A DNA stretch of 33,270 nucleotides from Pseudomonadota bacterium (GTDB lineage: Bacteria; Pseudomonadota; Gammaproteobacteria; Acidiferrobacterales; Acidiferrobacteraceae): positions 1 through 33,270 of the forward strand of contig JAJYRD010000032.1 in assembly GCA_021794275.1 (NCBI GenBank), written 5' to 3'. The notes below the pieces were generated by a model, which worked only from the letters and a program-made list of their open reading frames with translations, was not told the origin of the DNA and did no database searches. A program made the position numbers and the translations under genes. Shown one piece after another: positions 9,187 to 18,633 of the stretch. The number at the start of each line of letters is the position of its first letter. Position 1 is the first letter of the stretch.

Positions 9187-10527
9187 TTACGCCTTCAGGC
9201 GTTCTTCAAGGTAATGGATGTCGACTGGACCGGCCTGGAAGAGCGCATCGTTCAAGAGGAGCTGATGGAGCGGGATGTTTGTTTTGATGCCATCCACCAC
9301 CATCTCGCTCAAGGCGATGCGCAGCCGCGCCATGGCCGCCTCGCGGGTGTCTCCGTAGGCCACGACCTTGCCAATCATGGAGTCGTAGAACGGCGGAACC
9401 ACATAGTTGTTGTAGACATGCGAGTCGACGCGGATGCCCGGGCCGCCGGGTTGATGGTATTGGGTGATGCGCCCGGGCGAGGGCATGAAATTAATCGGAT
9501 CCTCGGCGTTGATGCGGCATTCCATGGAATGGCCGCGCATGACGATGTCCTCCTGCCGGTAGCGCAGGGGCTCCCCCGAGGCGATCAGGATCTGTTGCTG
9601 CACGATGTCAACGCCGGTCACGAGCTCGGTGACCGGGTGCTCGACCTGGACGCGCGTATTCATCTCTATGAAATAGAACTGGCCATTCTCGTAGAGAAAC
9701 TCGAAGGTCCCCGCGCCGCGATAGCCGATGCGCCGGCAGGCCTCGACGCAGACTTTTCCGATGCGCTCGCGCGTCTCGCTCGAGATGCCGGGCGCCGGGC
9801 ACTCTTCGATCACTTTTTGGTTGCGGCGCTGCAGTGAACAGTCGCGCTCTCCGAGGTGGATGGCATGCCCGTGTTCGTCGGCCAGAACCTGAAACTCGAC
9901 GTGCCTGGGCTTTTCCAGGTACTTTTCCATGTAGACGACGTCATTATTGAACGCCGCCTTGGCCTCCGCGCGCGTGAGGGCAAGCGAACTCAAGAGGGCC
10001 CCCTCGGAATGGACCACGCGCATTCCCTTGCCACCCCCGCCGCCCGTCGCCTTGATCAAGATCGGGTAGCCGATATCCCGCGCGATCGCGAGCGTGCGCG
10101 CCTCGTCATTGTCAAGCGGCCCGTCGGAGCCCGGTACGCAGGGTACGCCCGCGTCCTTCATGGCGCGGATCGCCGAGATCTTGTCGCCCATGAGCCGGAT
10201 GGTCTCGGGGCGTGGACCGATGAAAATAAACCCGCTTTGTTCGACACGTTCGGCGAAGTCGGCGTTCTCCGAAAGAAAGCCGTAACCTGGGTGGATGGCG
10301 ACCGCGTCGGTCACCTCTGCGGCGCTTATGACCGCAGGTATGTTGAGGTAGCTCTTGGCTGCCGCGGCAGGCCCGATGCATACGGATTCGTCCGCCAAAC
10401 GCACATATTTGGCGTCGCGATCGGCCTCTGAATGAAGGGCTACTGTTTTGATGCCGAGGGCCCGGCAGGCCCTCTGTACGCGCAGGGCGATTTCCCCGCG
10501 GTTGGCGATGACCACCTTGTCGATCAT
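9187..10527 (-). CDS. accC: biotin carboxylase subunit of acetyl-CoA carboxylase
   Basis: A 446-residue ATP-grasp enzyme that carboxylates biotin on AccB with bicarbonate and ATP, the first step of fatty acid synthesis. It begins [17 protein letters not shown]. Other landmarks are [14 protein letters not shown], the Gly-rich ATP loop [33 protein letters not shown], and [16 protein letters not shown] with the catalytic Glu/Arg region. It follows accB by five bases. A longer open frame upstream of 10527 is antisense extension and is excluded by the family N-terminus. Confidence 0.98.
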   Translation of the reverse strand: MIDKVVIANRGEIALRVQRACRALGIKTVALHSEADRDAKYVRLADESVCIGPAAAAKSYLNIPAVISAAEVTDAVAIHPGYGFLSENADFAERVEQSGFIFIGPRPETIRLMGDKISAIRAMKDAGVPCVPGSDGPLDNDEARTLAIARDIGYPILIKATGGGGGKGMRVVHSEGALLSSLALTRAEAKAAFNNDVVYMEKYLEKPRHVEFQVLADEHGHAIHLGERDCSLQRRNQKVIEECPAPGISSETRERIGKVCVEACRRIGYRGAGTFEFLYENGQFYFIEMNTRVQVEHPVTELVTGVDIVQQQILIASGEPLRYRQEDIVMRGHSMECRINAEDPINFMPSPGRITQYHQPGGPGIRVDSHVYNNYVVPPFYDSMIGKVVAYGDTREAAMARLRIALSEMVVDGIKTNIPLHQLLLNDALFQAGPVDIHYLEERLKA

Positions 10528-10532
10528 GGCCG

Positions 10533-10979
10533 TTATTCGATGACGAAGAGCGTTTCGCCGTATTCGACGGGTTGGCCGTTTTCCTTGAGAATGGCCTTGA
10601 CCACGCCGGCGCGATCCGCCTCGATTTCGTTCAGCATTTTCATCGCCTCGATGATGCACAGCGGGTCGCCGACATTCACGGCGGTGCCGACCTCCACGAA
10701 GGGCTGGGCATCAGGTGAGGGCGCCCGATAAAAGGTGCCGACCATGGGGGACGTGACGGGATGGCCGCTTGGCACGGACCGCCCGGCCGCAGGCTCGAGA
10801 GTCGCGGGGACGGTCGGCATGGGGGCTGCAACGGGGGGCTGCGTGGTCATCACGGGCATCGGTGCGGCCGACGACCCGCGGCTGATGCGTATCGACTCCT
10901 CGCCTTCCTTTATCTCTATCTCTCCGAGATGGGACGCCTCGAGCATTTCGATCAGCTTTTTGACTTTGCGGATATCCAC
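10533..10979 (-). CDS. accB: biotin carboxyl carrier protein of acetyl-CoA carboxylase
   Basis: A 148-residue BCCP. The N-terminal region [20 protein letters not shown] is followed by a Pro/Ala-rich linker (about residues 40-75). The C-terminal biotinyl domain carries the canonical [12 protein letters not shown] site, whose MKM lysine is biotinylated. It is paired with accC immediately downstream and preceded by aroQ with a 10-base gap, a standard proteobacterial order. Confidence 0.97.
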   Translation of the reverse strand: MDIRKVKKLIEMLEASHLGEIEIKEGEESIRISRGSSAAPMPVMTTQPPVAAPMPTVPATLEPAAGRSVPSGHPVTSPMVGTFYRAPSPDAQPFVEVGTAVNVGDPLCIIEAMKMLNEIEADRAGVVKAILKENGQPVEYGETLFVIE

Positions 10980-10989
10980 GGATGTTTAC

Positions 10990-11430
10990 CTAAGATTGCA
11001 AGTGGGAGATGGCGGCCATCAGGGCCAGCTCGTAGCCCAGGGCGCCAAGCCCGCTGATCGTGCCGAGCGCGATGTCCGAGAAATAGGAACGATGACGAAA
11101 CGGCTCGCGGGCATGGATGTTCGAAAGGTGGACTTCGATGAACGGTAGGGCAACGGCTCCCAGGGCGTCACGCAGCGCCACGCTCGTGTGCGTGAACGCC
11201 GCGGGATTGAAGACAATCACGCGAGTGCCATCAGACGCAGCCCCATGGATGCGGGCGATCAGTTCGTGCTCGGCATTGCTCTGCATGAACGCAATGCCAT
11301 ATCCCATGTCGGCGGCCAGCGCCGCCAGACGTTCCTCGATCACGGCCAGGGTGTCGGCGCCGTAATGGCGCGGCTCGCGCGTACCGAGAAGATTGAGATT
11401 GGGGCCGTTAAGTACGAGCAGCTCAGCCAT
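10990..11430 (-). CDS. aroQ: type II 3-dehydroquinate dehydratase
   Basis: A 146-residue enzyme of the shikimate pathway that dehydrates 3-dehydroquinate. The N-terminus [20 protein letters not shown] carries the type II signature and the active-site loop; [11 protein letters not shown] and [16 protein letters not shown] are the other conserved elements (catalytic His in FVQSNHE is read here in the AEHELI context), and [15 protein letters not shown] closes the site. It is the first gene of the long minus-strand operon, 26 bases after the inferred transcription start. Confidence 0.96.
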   Translation of the reverse strand: MAELLVLNGPNLNLLGTREPRHYGADTLAVIEERLAALAADMGYGIAFMQSNAEHELIARIHGAASDGTRVIVFNPAAFTHTSVALRDALGAVALPFIEVHLSNIHAREPFRHRSYFSDIALGTISGLGALGYELALMAAISHLQS

Positions 11431-11462
11431 GGGTTTCCCGCCGGGACGTCCCCGGTGCGCGC

Positions 11463-11491
11463 ATTGTGCCCGGGTCGCCCGTTTTTGTCCA
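11463..11491 (-). promoter_or_regulatory. candidate sigma-70 promoter of the aroQ-accB-accC operon
   Basis: Reading the minus strand, TGGACA (11491-11486) and CACAAT (11468-11463) are separated by exactly 17 bases. They lie 33 bases upstream of the aroQ ATG in the only sizeable gap between tlpA and aroQ. This is seen in sequence; activity is inferred. Confidence 0.5.
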
Positions 11492-11523
11492 GTTACTCGC
11501 TTTTCGACGCAGTTCCCGGCAAA

Positions 11524-12057
11524 TCACCGTTTCTTAAACGCGGTGTCGACCGCCGCCCTGAGCGTCCCACGCGTGAAGGCCCCCAATTGGCCGGTCAAGA
11601 TGTGGCCGTGCGGGGTGACGAGCAGGCTAAACGGGATCGCCCCCTGCATGTCCCCATACTCGGCCAGCATCTGCAGTCCCTGCTCTCCACCCAACAAGAT
11701 GGGGTAGGGGATGTGGTGGGCGCGCACGAAGCGCGCGACCTTCTGCTTGCCGTCGAGGGCGATGCCTACGATCACGAGACCCCGCGCGCGATCGGCCTTG
11801 GCCGTGCGCATGAGGAGCGGGATCTCGGCCCGGCACGGCGGACACCACGGGGCCCAGAAGTTCACCAAATACACTTTGGCCGGCCAGTGGTCGAGCGACC
11901 GGGTCTTCCCGGCAAGGTCGGGCAGCTTGAAGTGCACGCGTACCGAGTGCCGAGACCGCGGATGCGCCTTGGGCCCCGTGTACCGCCCCAAGCCGAAGCC
12001 GGCGGCCAGCGCCACGATCAGGGCCACCGCCCAGACGGCATGAGCGCGCCCCCTCAT
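11524..12057 (-). CDS. TlpA/ResA-like membrane-anchored thiol-disulfide oxidoreductase
   Basis: A 177-residue protein with an uncleaved or cleaved N-terminal membrane anchor (about residues 8-27, VWAVALIVALAAGFGLGRY). A thioredoxin fold facing the periplasm follows, with active site WAPWCPPC near residue 70 and the cis-proline region AIPFSLLV near 143. TlpA/ResA-type proteins reduce disulfides in apocytochrome c or other exported proteins and draw electrons from CcdA/DsbD. Here the gene follows dsbD with an ATGA overlap, which supports DsbD as its electron donor. A long upstream extension of the frame is antisense to dsbD and is not used. Confidence 0.88.
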   Translation of the reverse strand: MRGRAHAVWAVALIVALAAGFGLGRYTGPKAHPRSRHSVRVHFKLPDLAGKTRSLDHWPAKVYLVNFWAPWCPPCRAEIPLLMRTAKADRARGLVIVGIALDGKQKVARFVRAHHIPYPILLGGEQGLQMLAEYGDMQGAIPFSLLVTPHGHILTGQLGAFTRGTLRAAVDTAFKKR

Positions 12058-13913
12058 ATCGTCTTCACCGCGCGCGCGAGAGCGGCGACCGCGCGTGGGC
12101 CTTTGTAGCCATAAAAGTCTTTTTGCCGCAAAGGTCGTCCCTGTGCTGAGAAAAACAAAACCGCAGGCGGCCCGAGAACACCGAACTTGCGCTTCAAGGC
12201 GCGGGTCGCCTTCGTGTTGTGGGTGACGTCCGCCTCTATTAGCATAAATCCGCGCAGGGCGCTTTGGACCCGCCTGTCGGCGAAGGTCTCGCGCCGCAGC
12301 CGTGTGCAGTCTACGCACCAGCTGGCCGAAAAGTCGACCAGGGCGGGTTCGTTCAGGCTCGCGGCGCGCGACAGGTGGTGCTCGAGCGCGGCGAGTGACT
12401 CCACCTTGTGGAAGGTGAGTGCATGCCCCCCCGTCTTGGTTACGCCAGCACTTCGGAAGGTGAGCGGCTGCAGCGGGTCCCGGTTGCCTTGCAGACCACC
12501 GACAAGGGACAGGGCGCCCCACACGAGCAGCACTACGCCAAGACCCGCGCGCAGTTTCCGAAGGCCGCTCGCCCCCGCCGCCAGGCGTCCCCCGCCGAGA
12601 TAGACCCCGACCCCAATGAAGAGCGCACCCCACAAGAGCAGTACCGGCACATGCGGTAAAAGCCCCAGGAGATAGATGGCAACTCCGAGCAGCAGGACCC
12701 CGAAGGCGTATTTCACGGAGCTCATCCAGGGACCGGCCTTCGGCAGCAGGTAGCCTGCCCCGACGCCCAGCGCGATCAGCACGATGCCCATGCCGAGGGC
12801 CATACTGAACATGATCGCGGCGCCCAAGGGCGCGCTATGGCTCGATATGGCCACGGCGAGCGCCGACACGAGTAGGGGTGACACGCAGGCGCCGACCACC
12901 AAGGCGGACAGCAGGCCAAGGACGTAGGCCCCGGCCAGCGACCGGCCGTTAGCGCCCCCGGTGCGGGCCGCCACTCGACTTTGAATGAAGCTCGGCACCT
13001 GCAGGGTGTAAATGTCGAACAAGGACAGCGCCATAAGCACGAACAAGAGACTCAGGAAGCCGATGCCCCAGCCATTTTCAAAGTAGGCCTGGAGCTGCTC
13101 GCCCGTCGCCCCCGCCAAGGCGCCCGCGCCCGCATACGTCGTGGCGGTCCCGAGCACATAGGCCGCTGATAGCAACGCACCCTGCCCCTTCGTCAGGCGT
13201 TCCTGTCCGCGACCGACCAGCATGCCAGACAGGATCGGGATCATGGGCAGCACGCAAGGGGTGAAGGTGAGCAGCAGGCCGATCCCAAAGGCGCTCACGA
13301 TCGCAAACAGCCAGGTCTTGGCGCTCGGACCCTTGGGGTGCGCGGCCGGGGTGGAGGGCGCCCCCCCCGCCGCTGGACTTGCGCCCACCCGCGCGGCCGG
13401 CGGCCCACCGCCCAGGGCCGCGGATTTGGCCGGAAGTCGGACCTGTAAAATGTGCGTGACCGGCGGATAACAGATCCCAGCGACCGCGCAGCCTTGATAG
13501 TGTGCGCTCACTGTGAGCGACTGGCCGGGATGAGTCCCCGTGAGCGGCAAGGGGAGGGTAAAGGTTTTTTTGTAGATGATGATCGTGCCGAGGACGCGGT
13601 TTTTTTCCACCGAACCGGGCGGCATGGCCACGGGCCCCAGGGTCACGCCGTGGCGTGGCGACAGCAGCTTGAAATGGATCTTGTCGCGATAGAGGTAGTA
13701 GCCCCGGGCGATGCGAAAGCGGGCCTCAAGACCGTCCTTGGTGGGCGCCGTCAGGGTCAGACGGTAGGCTTGGCTGCGCTTCAGAAACGGCTTCTGTCTA
13801 TGGGCGAAGAACGCCTTGAAGGCGGCGAGCGGCCCCCCCTGGGCCATCGCCTCGCCCGGGGTCGCAGCCAGCAGGGCCACCACTGCGACGCTAAGCGCGC
13901 AGAGCGCCTTCAA
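12054..13913 (-). CDS. dsbD: thiol:disulfide interchange protein DsbD
   Basis: About 619 residues with all three DsbD domains. The signal peptide and alpha domain include HYQGCAVAGICYPPV (redox cysteines). The eight-helix beta domain includes FTPCVLPMIPILSGML and VVGACVSPLLVSAL (membrane redox cysteines). The C-terminal thioredoxin-like gamma domain has FSASWCVDCTRL. It moves electrons from cytoplasmic thioredoxin to periplasmic partners. The TTG at 13913 is preferred because it yields a normal signal peptide (LKALCALSVAVVALLAATPG) while overlapping cutA by only 23 bases; the frame stays open to 14015. No strong ribosome binding site is visible, so coupling to cutA translation is likely. Confidence 0.95.
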   Translation of the reverse strand: MKALCALSVAVVALLAATPGEAMAQGGPLAAFKAFFAHRQKPFLKRSQAYRLTLTAPTKDGLEARFRIARGYYLYRDKIHFKLLSPRHGVTLGPVAMPPGSVEKNRVLGTIIIYKKTFTLPLPLTGTHPGQSLTVSAHYQGCAVAGICYPPVTHILQVRLPAKSAALGGGPPAARVGASPAAGGAPSTPAAHPKGPSAKTWLFAIVSAFGIGLLLTFTPCVLPMIPILSGMLVGRGQERLTKGQGALLSAAYVLGTATTYAGAGALAGATGEQLQAYFENGWGIGFLSLLFVLMALSLFDIYTLQVPSFIQSRVAARTGGANGRSLAGAYVLGLLSALVVGACVSPLLVSALAVAISSHSAPLGAAIMFSMALGMGIVLIALGVGAGYLLPKAGPWMSSVKYAFGVLLLGVAIYLLGLLPHVPVLLLWGALFIGVGVYLGGGRLAAGASGLRKLRAGLGVVLLVWGALSLVGGLQGNRDPLQPLTFRSAGVTKTGGHALTFHKVESLAALEHHLSRAASLNEPALVDFSASWCVDCTRLRRETFADRRVQSALRGFMLIEADVTHNTKATRALKRKFGVLGPPAVLFFSAQGRPLRQKDFYGYKGPRAVAALARAVKTI

Positions 13914-14211
13914 GCCATTGGAGGTAGGGCGGATAGCCGCGAGCGACGGGAATCCCCAGGATCTCGGGGACTTCGTAGGGGTGCAGGGCGCGCAGGCGCA
14001 ATTCCAGTTCATCATAAAGGTTAGTCGTCGTTTTAATGATTAAAAGCGTTTCGGCGGCGGTCTCTACATGTTCCCGCCAACGGTATACGGACTGGACGGC
14101 CGCGAGCTGGTTGACGCAGGCCGCCAGTCTTTCGTTCACGAGGGCGTGCGCGATCGTGGTCGCGCAGGACTCGGGACAGGTACAAAAAACGATCAGGGCC
14201 TCTGAGGGCAT
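13891..14211 (-). CDS. cutA: divalent-cation tolerance protein CutA
   Basis: A 106-residue trimeric CutA1-family protein. It has the N-terminal strand ALIVFCTCPE, the core LAACVNQLAAVQSVYRWREH, LLIIKTT, and the C-terminal HPYEVPEILGIPVARGYPPYL, all typical of the family. CutA is linked to copper tolerance, but its biochemical role is unsettled. It is the first gene of cutA-dsbD-tlpA, a frequent gammaproteobacterial neighbourhood upstream of groES-groEL. The start MPSEAL at 14211 matches the family length; a longer form from 14274 is possible. Confidence 0.95.
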   Translation of the reverse strand: MPSEALIVFCTCPESCATTIAHALVNERLAACVNQLAAVQSVYRWREHVETAAETLLIIKTTTNLYDELELRLRALHPYEVPEILGIPVARGYPPYLQWLEGALRA

Positions 14212-14282
14212 GGTCTTGCCTCGTGGTGCGCCACGATCGGCGCCGGGCGCGGAACTCCTCGCCGATTTGCGCATCTGAACCT

Positions 14283-14301
14283 ATTCACGCGCGCCGTGAA
14301 T
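14283..14301. repeat. inverted repeat ATTCACG-N5-CGTGAAT in the cutA/hydrolase divergent region
   Basis: A perfect 7-bp inverted repeat with a 5-base centre (CGCGC) lies in the 217-base region between the divergent cutA and alpha/beta-hydrolase genes. The dyad symmetry and position suit a regulator-binding site, but no regulator is identifiable. A second repeat CGTGG-N4-CCACG lies at 14222-14235, close to the cutA start. Confidence 0.4.
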
Positions 14302-14428
14302 CAAGTCGCCCTCCAGGGTCTCGCGATACCGGCGCATGGGGGACCGAGGGTTCTCACAGCCTGGCTAGCTCGCGTGGGCGGCTCGGGTTCTTATACCATA
14401 GCTTCTTACCGTCATCCGGAATAGCCCA

Positions 14429-15208
14429 GTGCACGAGACCTCGTTTTCCCTTAATACCCGGCCCGGCATTATCATACGCGGCCGGGCCCTCGACTTAGGG
14501 TACGGCCCGGTTGGACTCTTCCTGCACGGCTTTCGTTCCCACTGTGATGGCGAAAAGGCCCAGGCCCTGGCCGCTCACGCGCGCGGCCGCGGTTATTCAT
14601 GGGCGCGTTTCGACTTGGCCGCGCATGGCGCCTCGAGCGGAACCCTGGAAGAACAGACCGTCTCGGGATGGCTGGAAGACGCCTTGTCGGTGGTGGAGCG
14701 CTACGCGCCACGCCCGCTCATTCTCGTGGGTTCGAGCCTGGGCGCATGGCTCGCGGTCGGCCTAGCCCGTTCGGGCCGCGTCCCGGTGGCGGGGCTTGTC
14801 TTGCTCGCCCCCGCCTTCAATTTCCTCCAGCGTTATTACGCGAGCTTATCGGAAGATCTACGCCGCCAATGGCGGGCCGACGGCTACCTGGCCTTGCCGG
14901 ATCTCTACGCGCCCGCCGGGACCGTGTACCGGCTCGGCCATCGTTTGATCGAGGACGCCGACCTGCACGATGTTCTATCGTCACCCGTCACCCTCCCCTG
15001 CCCGCTGACCATGATCCATGGCGAGCAGGATAGTGTCGTGCCGCTTGCCGTGAGCAAGGCCTTTCTGGGCCATGCGCAGGCACCGGCCAAACGCTTGGTC
15101 GTCATTCCGGGGGGCGACCACAGGCTGACCGCGGCGATCCCGAGGATTCTCGAGGAAGTGGATGCCCTATGGCCGCGACCAAACCCGGCGACGGCGGTGA
15201 TCGCGTGA
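14429..15208 (+). CDS. alpha/beta hydrolase (serine hydrolase)
   Basis: A 259-residue alpha/beta hydrolase of unknown substrate. Visible elements are the oxyanion-loop LFLHGFRSH near residue 31, the nucleophile elbow LVGSSLGAW near 98-106 (Ser in GSSLG), the acid in IHGEQDSVVP near 195, and the His in IPGGDHRL near 231, so the catalytic triad is complete. The start is a GTG at 14429, with in-frame residues matching a normal first strand. It is 40 bases overlapped by, or coupled with, fxsA downstream. Family membership is clear; esterase, thioesterase or peptidase activity cannot be told apart. Confidence 0.85.
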   Translation: MHETSFSLNTRPGIIIRGRALDLGYGPVGLFLHGFRSHCDGEKAQALAAHARGRGYSWARFDLAAHGASSGTLEEQTVSGWLEDALSVVERYAPRPLILVGSSLGAWLAVGLARSGRVPVAGLVLLAPAFNFLQRYYASLSEDLRRQWRADGYLALPDLYAPAGTVYRLGHRLIEDADLHDVLSSPVTLPCPLTMIHGEQDSVVPLAVSKAFLGHAQAPAKRLVVIPGGDHRLTAAIPRILEEVDALWPRPNPATAVIA

Positions 15209-15603
15209 TCGGCCGGCTGCTGCGGTTCGTAGCCTTCCTGCCGCTGATCGAGGTCGTGGTGATAGTGCTCGTATGGCACGCGATCGGGCCGTGGTGGACG
15301 CTAGGCCTGCTCATGGCAGGCCCGATCGCGGGGCTTGCGCTTGTGCGCCTCTCGCCCGTACGCACCTTTGGCCATGTCCGCGCGGCCCTCTCCGAGGGGC
15401 GCGTTCCGGGCGACGCCATGTGGGAGGGCGCGGCCCTGGGCCTTGCCGGCCTGCTGTTGCTGTTTCCGGGATTCTTTTCGGATTTTCTGGCGCTCGTGCT
15501 TTTGATCGGACCCGCGCGCAGGGCCCTGCGACGTCCACCCGGTCCGCCACCGCCCGCTGTCCGCGAGCCGCTCGAGGGGCGGTTTCGCTCGTACCGCGAT
15601 TAG
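15169..15603 (+). CDS. fxsA: FxsA family membrane protein
   Basis: A 132-144 residue inner-membrane protein. Its core VAFLPLIEVVVIVLVWHAIG, the middle GLALVRLSPVRTFG, and GLAGLLLLFPGFFSDFLALVLL match FxsA, known in E. coli for relieving F-plasmid-mediated exclusion of phage T7. The location directly upstream of groES-groEL is also FxsA-like. Two starts are possible. The ATG at 15169 has GAGGAAG ten bases upstream but overlaps the hydrolase by 40 bases. The GTG at 15205 forms a GTGA overlap with the hydrolase stop and gives the usual family N-terminus. The C-terminal tail is Pro/Arg-rich. Confidence 0.9.
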   Translation: MAATKPGDGGDRVIGRLLRFVAFLPLIEVVVIVLVWHAIGPWWTLGLLMAGPIAGLALVRLSPVRTFGHVRAALSEGRVPGDAMWEGAALGLAGLLLLFPGFFSDFLALVLLIGPARRALRRPPGPPPPAVREPLEGRFRSYRD

Positions 15604-15610
15604 GTCGGGC

Positions 15611-15638
15611 TTGACAAGGCATCAGCCTTGTTTATGAT
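15611..15638 (+). promoter_or_regulatory. sigma-70 promoter of groES-groEL
   Basis: TTGACA (15611-15616), a 16-base spacer, and TATGAT (15633-15638) form a near-consensus housekeeping promoter. The last base of the -10 box coincides with the first base of the CIRCE operator. Between the two boxes lies a 7-bp inverted repeat ACAAGGC-ATCA-GCCTTGT (15614-15631) followed by TTTAT. That repeat could double as a weak terminator for fxsA or act as a second operator. Confidence 0.85.
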
Positions 15639-15664
15639 TGGCACTCACTCGGACAGAGTGCTAG
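15638..15664 (+). promoter_or_regulatory. CIRCE operator (HrcA binding site) of groES-groEL
   Basis: TTGGCACTC-N9-GAGTGCTAG matches the CIRCE consensus TTAGCACTC-N9-GAGTGCTAA with one change in each outer arm and the exact 9-base spacer. It sits at the expected transcription start, so HrcA should repress the chaperonin operon until heat shock. Most enterobacteria use sigma-32 instead, so this suggests HrcA control in this lineage. The hrcA gene is not in the window. Confidence 0.93.
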
Positions 15665-15755
15665 CAAGCGCGACTGATCCCGGTTATTGCGATTTCTTAA
15701 GAGTAAGGAGATTCCTATGAAAGCGCAGCCTCACTCACAAACAGGAGAACTCAAC

Positions 15756-16049
15756 ATGAATATTCGCCCCCTGCACGACCGTGTGATCGTGCGCCGCCTG
15801 GAAGAAGAGCGGAAGTCTGCCGGCGGCATCGTGATTCCCGATACGGCCAAGGAGAAGCCGATCCAGGGCGAGATCGTGGCCGTCGGCAAGGGCAAGATCC
15901 TCGAGAATGGCGAGGTCCGTCCTCTCGATGTGAAGGTCGGTGACAAGGTTCTTTTCGGCAAGTACGCCGGGACCGAGGTCAAAGTCGGTGCCGAAGAGCT
16001 TCTGGTCATGCGCGAAGAAGACGTAGTCGCGATCATCGACGGCAAATAA
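15756..16049 (+). CDS. groES: co-chaperonin GroES
   Basis: A 97-residue GroES. It starts [14 protein letters not shown], contains the mobile loop [17 protein letters not shown] (about residues 19-35) that contacts GroEL, and ends [13 protein letters not shown] sits eight bases before the ATG at 15756. An in-frame ATG at 15717, preceded by a stronger AAGGAG (15705-15710), would add 13 residues ([13 protein letters not shown]). The family N-terminus favours 15756, but both sites look functional. groEL follows after 26 bases. Confidence 0.97.
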   Translation: MNIRPLHDRVIVRRLEEERKSAGGIVIPDTAKEKPIQGEIVAVGKGKILENGEVRPLDVKVGDKVLFGKYAGTEVKVGAEELLVMREEDVVAIIDGK

Positions 16050-16060
16050 CGAACGCTTAA

Positions 16061-17740
<1,680 letters not shown>

Positions 17741-17762
17741 GCCGGCCGCTCTTTTAGCCAGC

Positions 17763-17796
17763 GGGGCAGGGGCCGGAAGGCTCCTGCCCCTTTTTT
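17763..17796 (+). terminator. intrinsic terminator of groES-groEL
   Basis: A 12-bp stem (17763-17774 with 17779-17790, one G-T pair) is closed by a GGAA tetraloop and followed directly by six T residues (17791-17796). It lies 22 bases after the groEL stop. Confidence 0.95.
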
Positions 17797-17928
17797 GTGT
17801 GCGCCTGCCAAGTGGCGGACGAAGCGGCGCGCTATCTTCTGTTATGCTTGCGCCTGTGCTCGTGACGGCGCGACGAGCGGGGCTGACTTTTCCGCCACGC
17901 CGAGGCCGGCATGGCCTGGGAGGCTCTC

Positions 17929-18633
17929 ATGGGGGTACGCAAGGCGGGGACGTGGTTACGCAGGGCCCGCGTGACGGCTGGCGTGGCTTTAATCGTTGCC
18001 TATTCCGTGGTTTCTTATCGCTCGAACGTGGCCGGGCACGCCGGCGCGCTCGGTGCGCTGTTCGCGTTCCTGCCCCTGCTCGGACTGTCCTTGGGCGCAG
18101 CCTGGGAAGGCCGCCCGCGCCCGCTTTGGCTCACCCTATGGGCCCTCGCCTGCGCGGGTCTCTGGCATTACCGTATCCTGATTGGGGCCCATTACTCATG
18201 GGCCTATCTCGTCGAGGACGTAGGCATGTTGACGCTCCTCTGCAGTCTCTTCGCGCGCACCCTGAAGTCCCCGCGCGTGCCGCTCATTTCGCGCCTGTCT
18301 GAGCTCGTGCACGGTCCCTTAAGTCCGCGGCTCGCGCACTACACGAGGCGTGTGACGCAGCTTTGGGCGGCACTCTTCGGTATCATGGCGATCGTTTCCA
18401 TTCTCCTTTTTCTCGTGGCTGGGGTCCGTGCGTGGGGTTTCTATGCCAACGTGCTCACCTGGCCCATTATGGCGCTCGTGTTCATTGGCGAATACTTGGT
18501 CCGCCGGCTCGTCATCCCCGCGCAGGAGCGTGCAGGCTTCCTGCAGGTGGTCCTCGCTGGCAGCCGGTACTGGCGCCATTTGGTCGAGGCCGACTCCTGT
18601 GAGCCGTCGTTGCGCGGACGGACCGTGCGATGA
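17929..18633 (+). CDS. COG4648-type polytopic membrane protein of aryl-polyene-like clusters
   Basis: About 234 residues with roughly six predicted membrane helices, for example GALFAFLPLLGLSLGAAW, LWLTLWALACAGLWHY, LWAALFGIMAIVSILLFLV and WPIMALVFIGEYLVRR. The closing RRLVIPAQERAGFLQVV and the position directly before an acyl ligase match the COG4648 membrane protein found in aryl polyene clusters; its function is unknown. The start at 17929 has GGGAGG five bases upstream; an in-frame ATG at 17911 is possible. The stop overlaps the ligase start (ATGA). Confidence 0.75.
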   Translation: MGVRKAGTWLRRARVTAGVALIVAYSVVSYRSNVAGHAGALGALFAFLPLLGLSLGAAWEGRPRPLWLTLWALACAGLWHYRILIGAHYSWAYLVEDVGMLTLLCSLFARTLKSPRVPLISRLSELVHGPLSPRLAHYTRRVTQLWAALFGIMAIVSILLFLVAGVRAWGFYANVLTWPIMALVFIGEYLVRRLVIPAQERAGFLQVVLAGSRYWRHLVEADSCEPSLRGRTVR

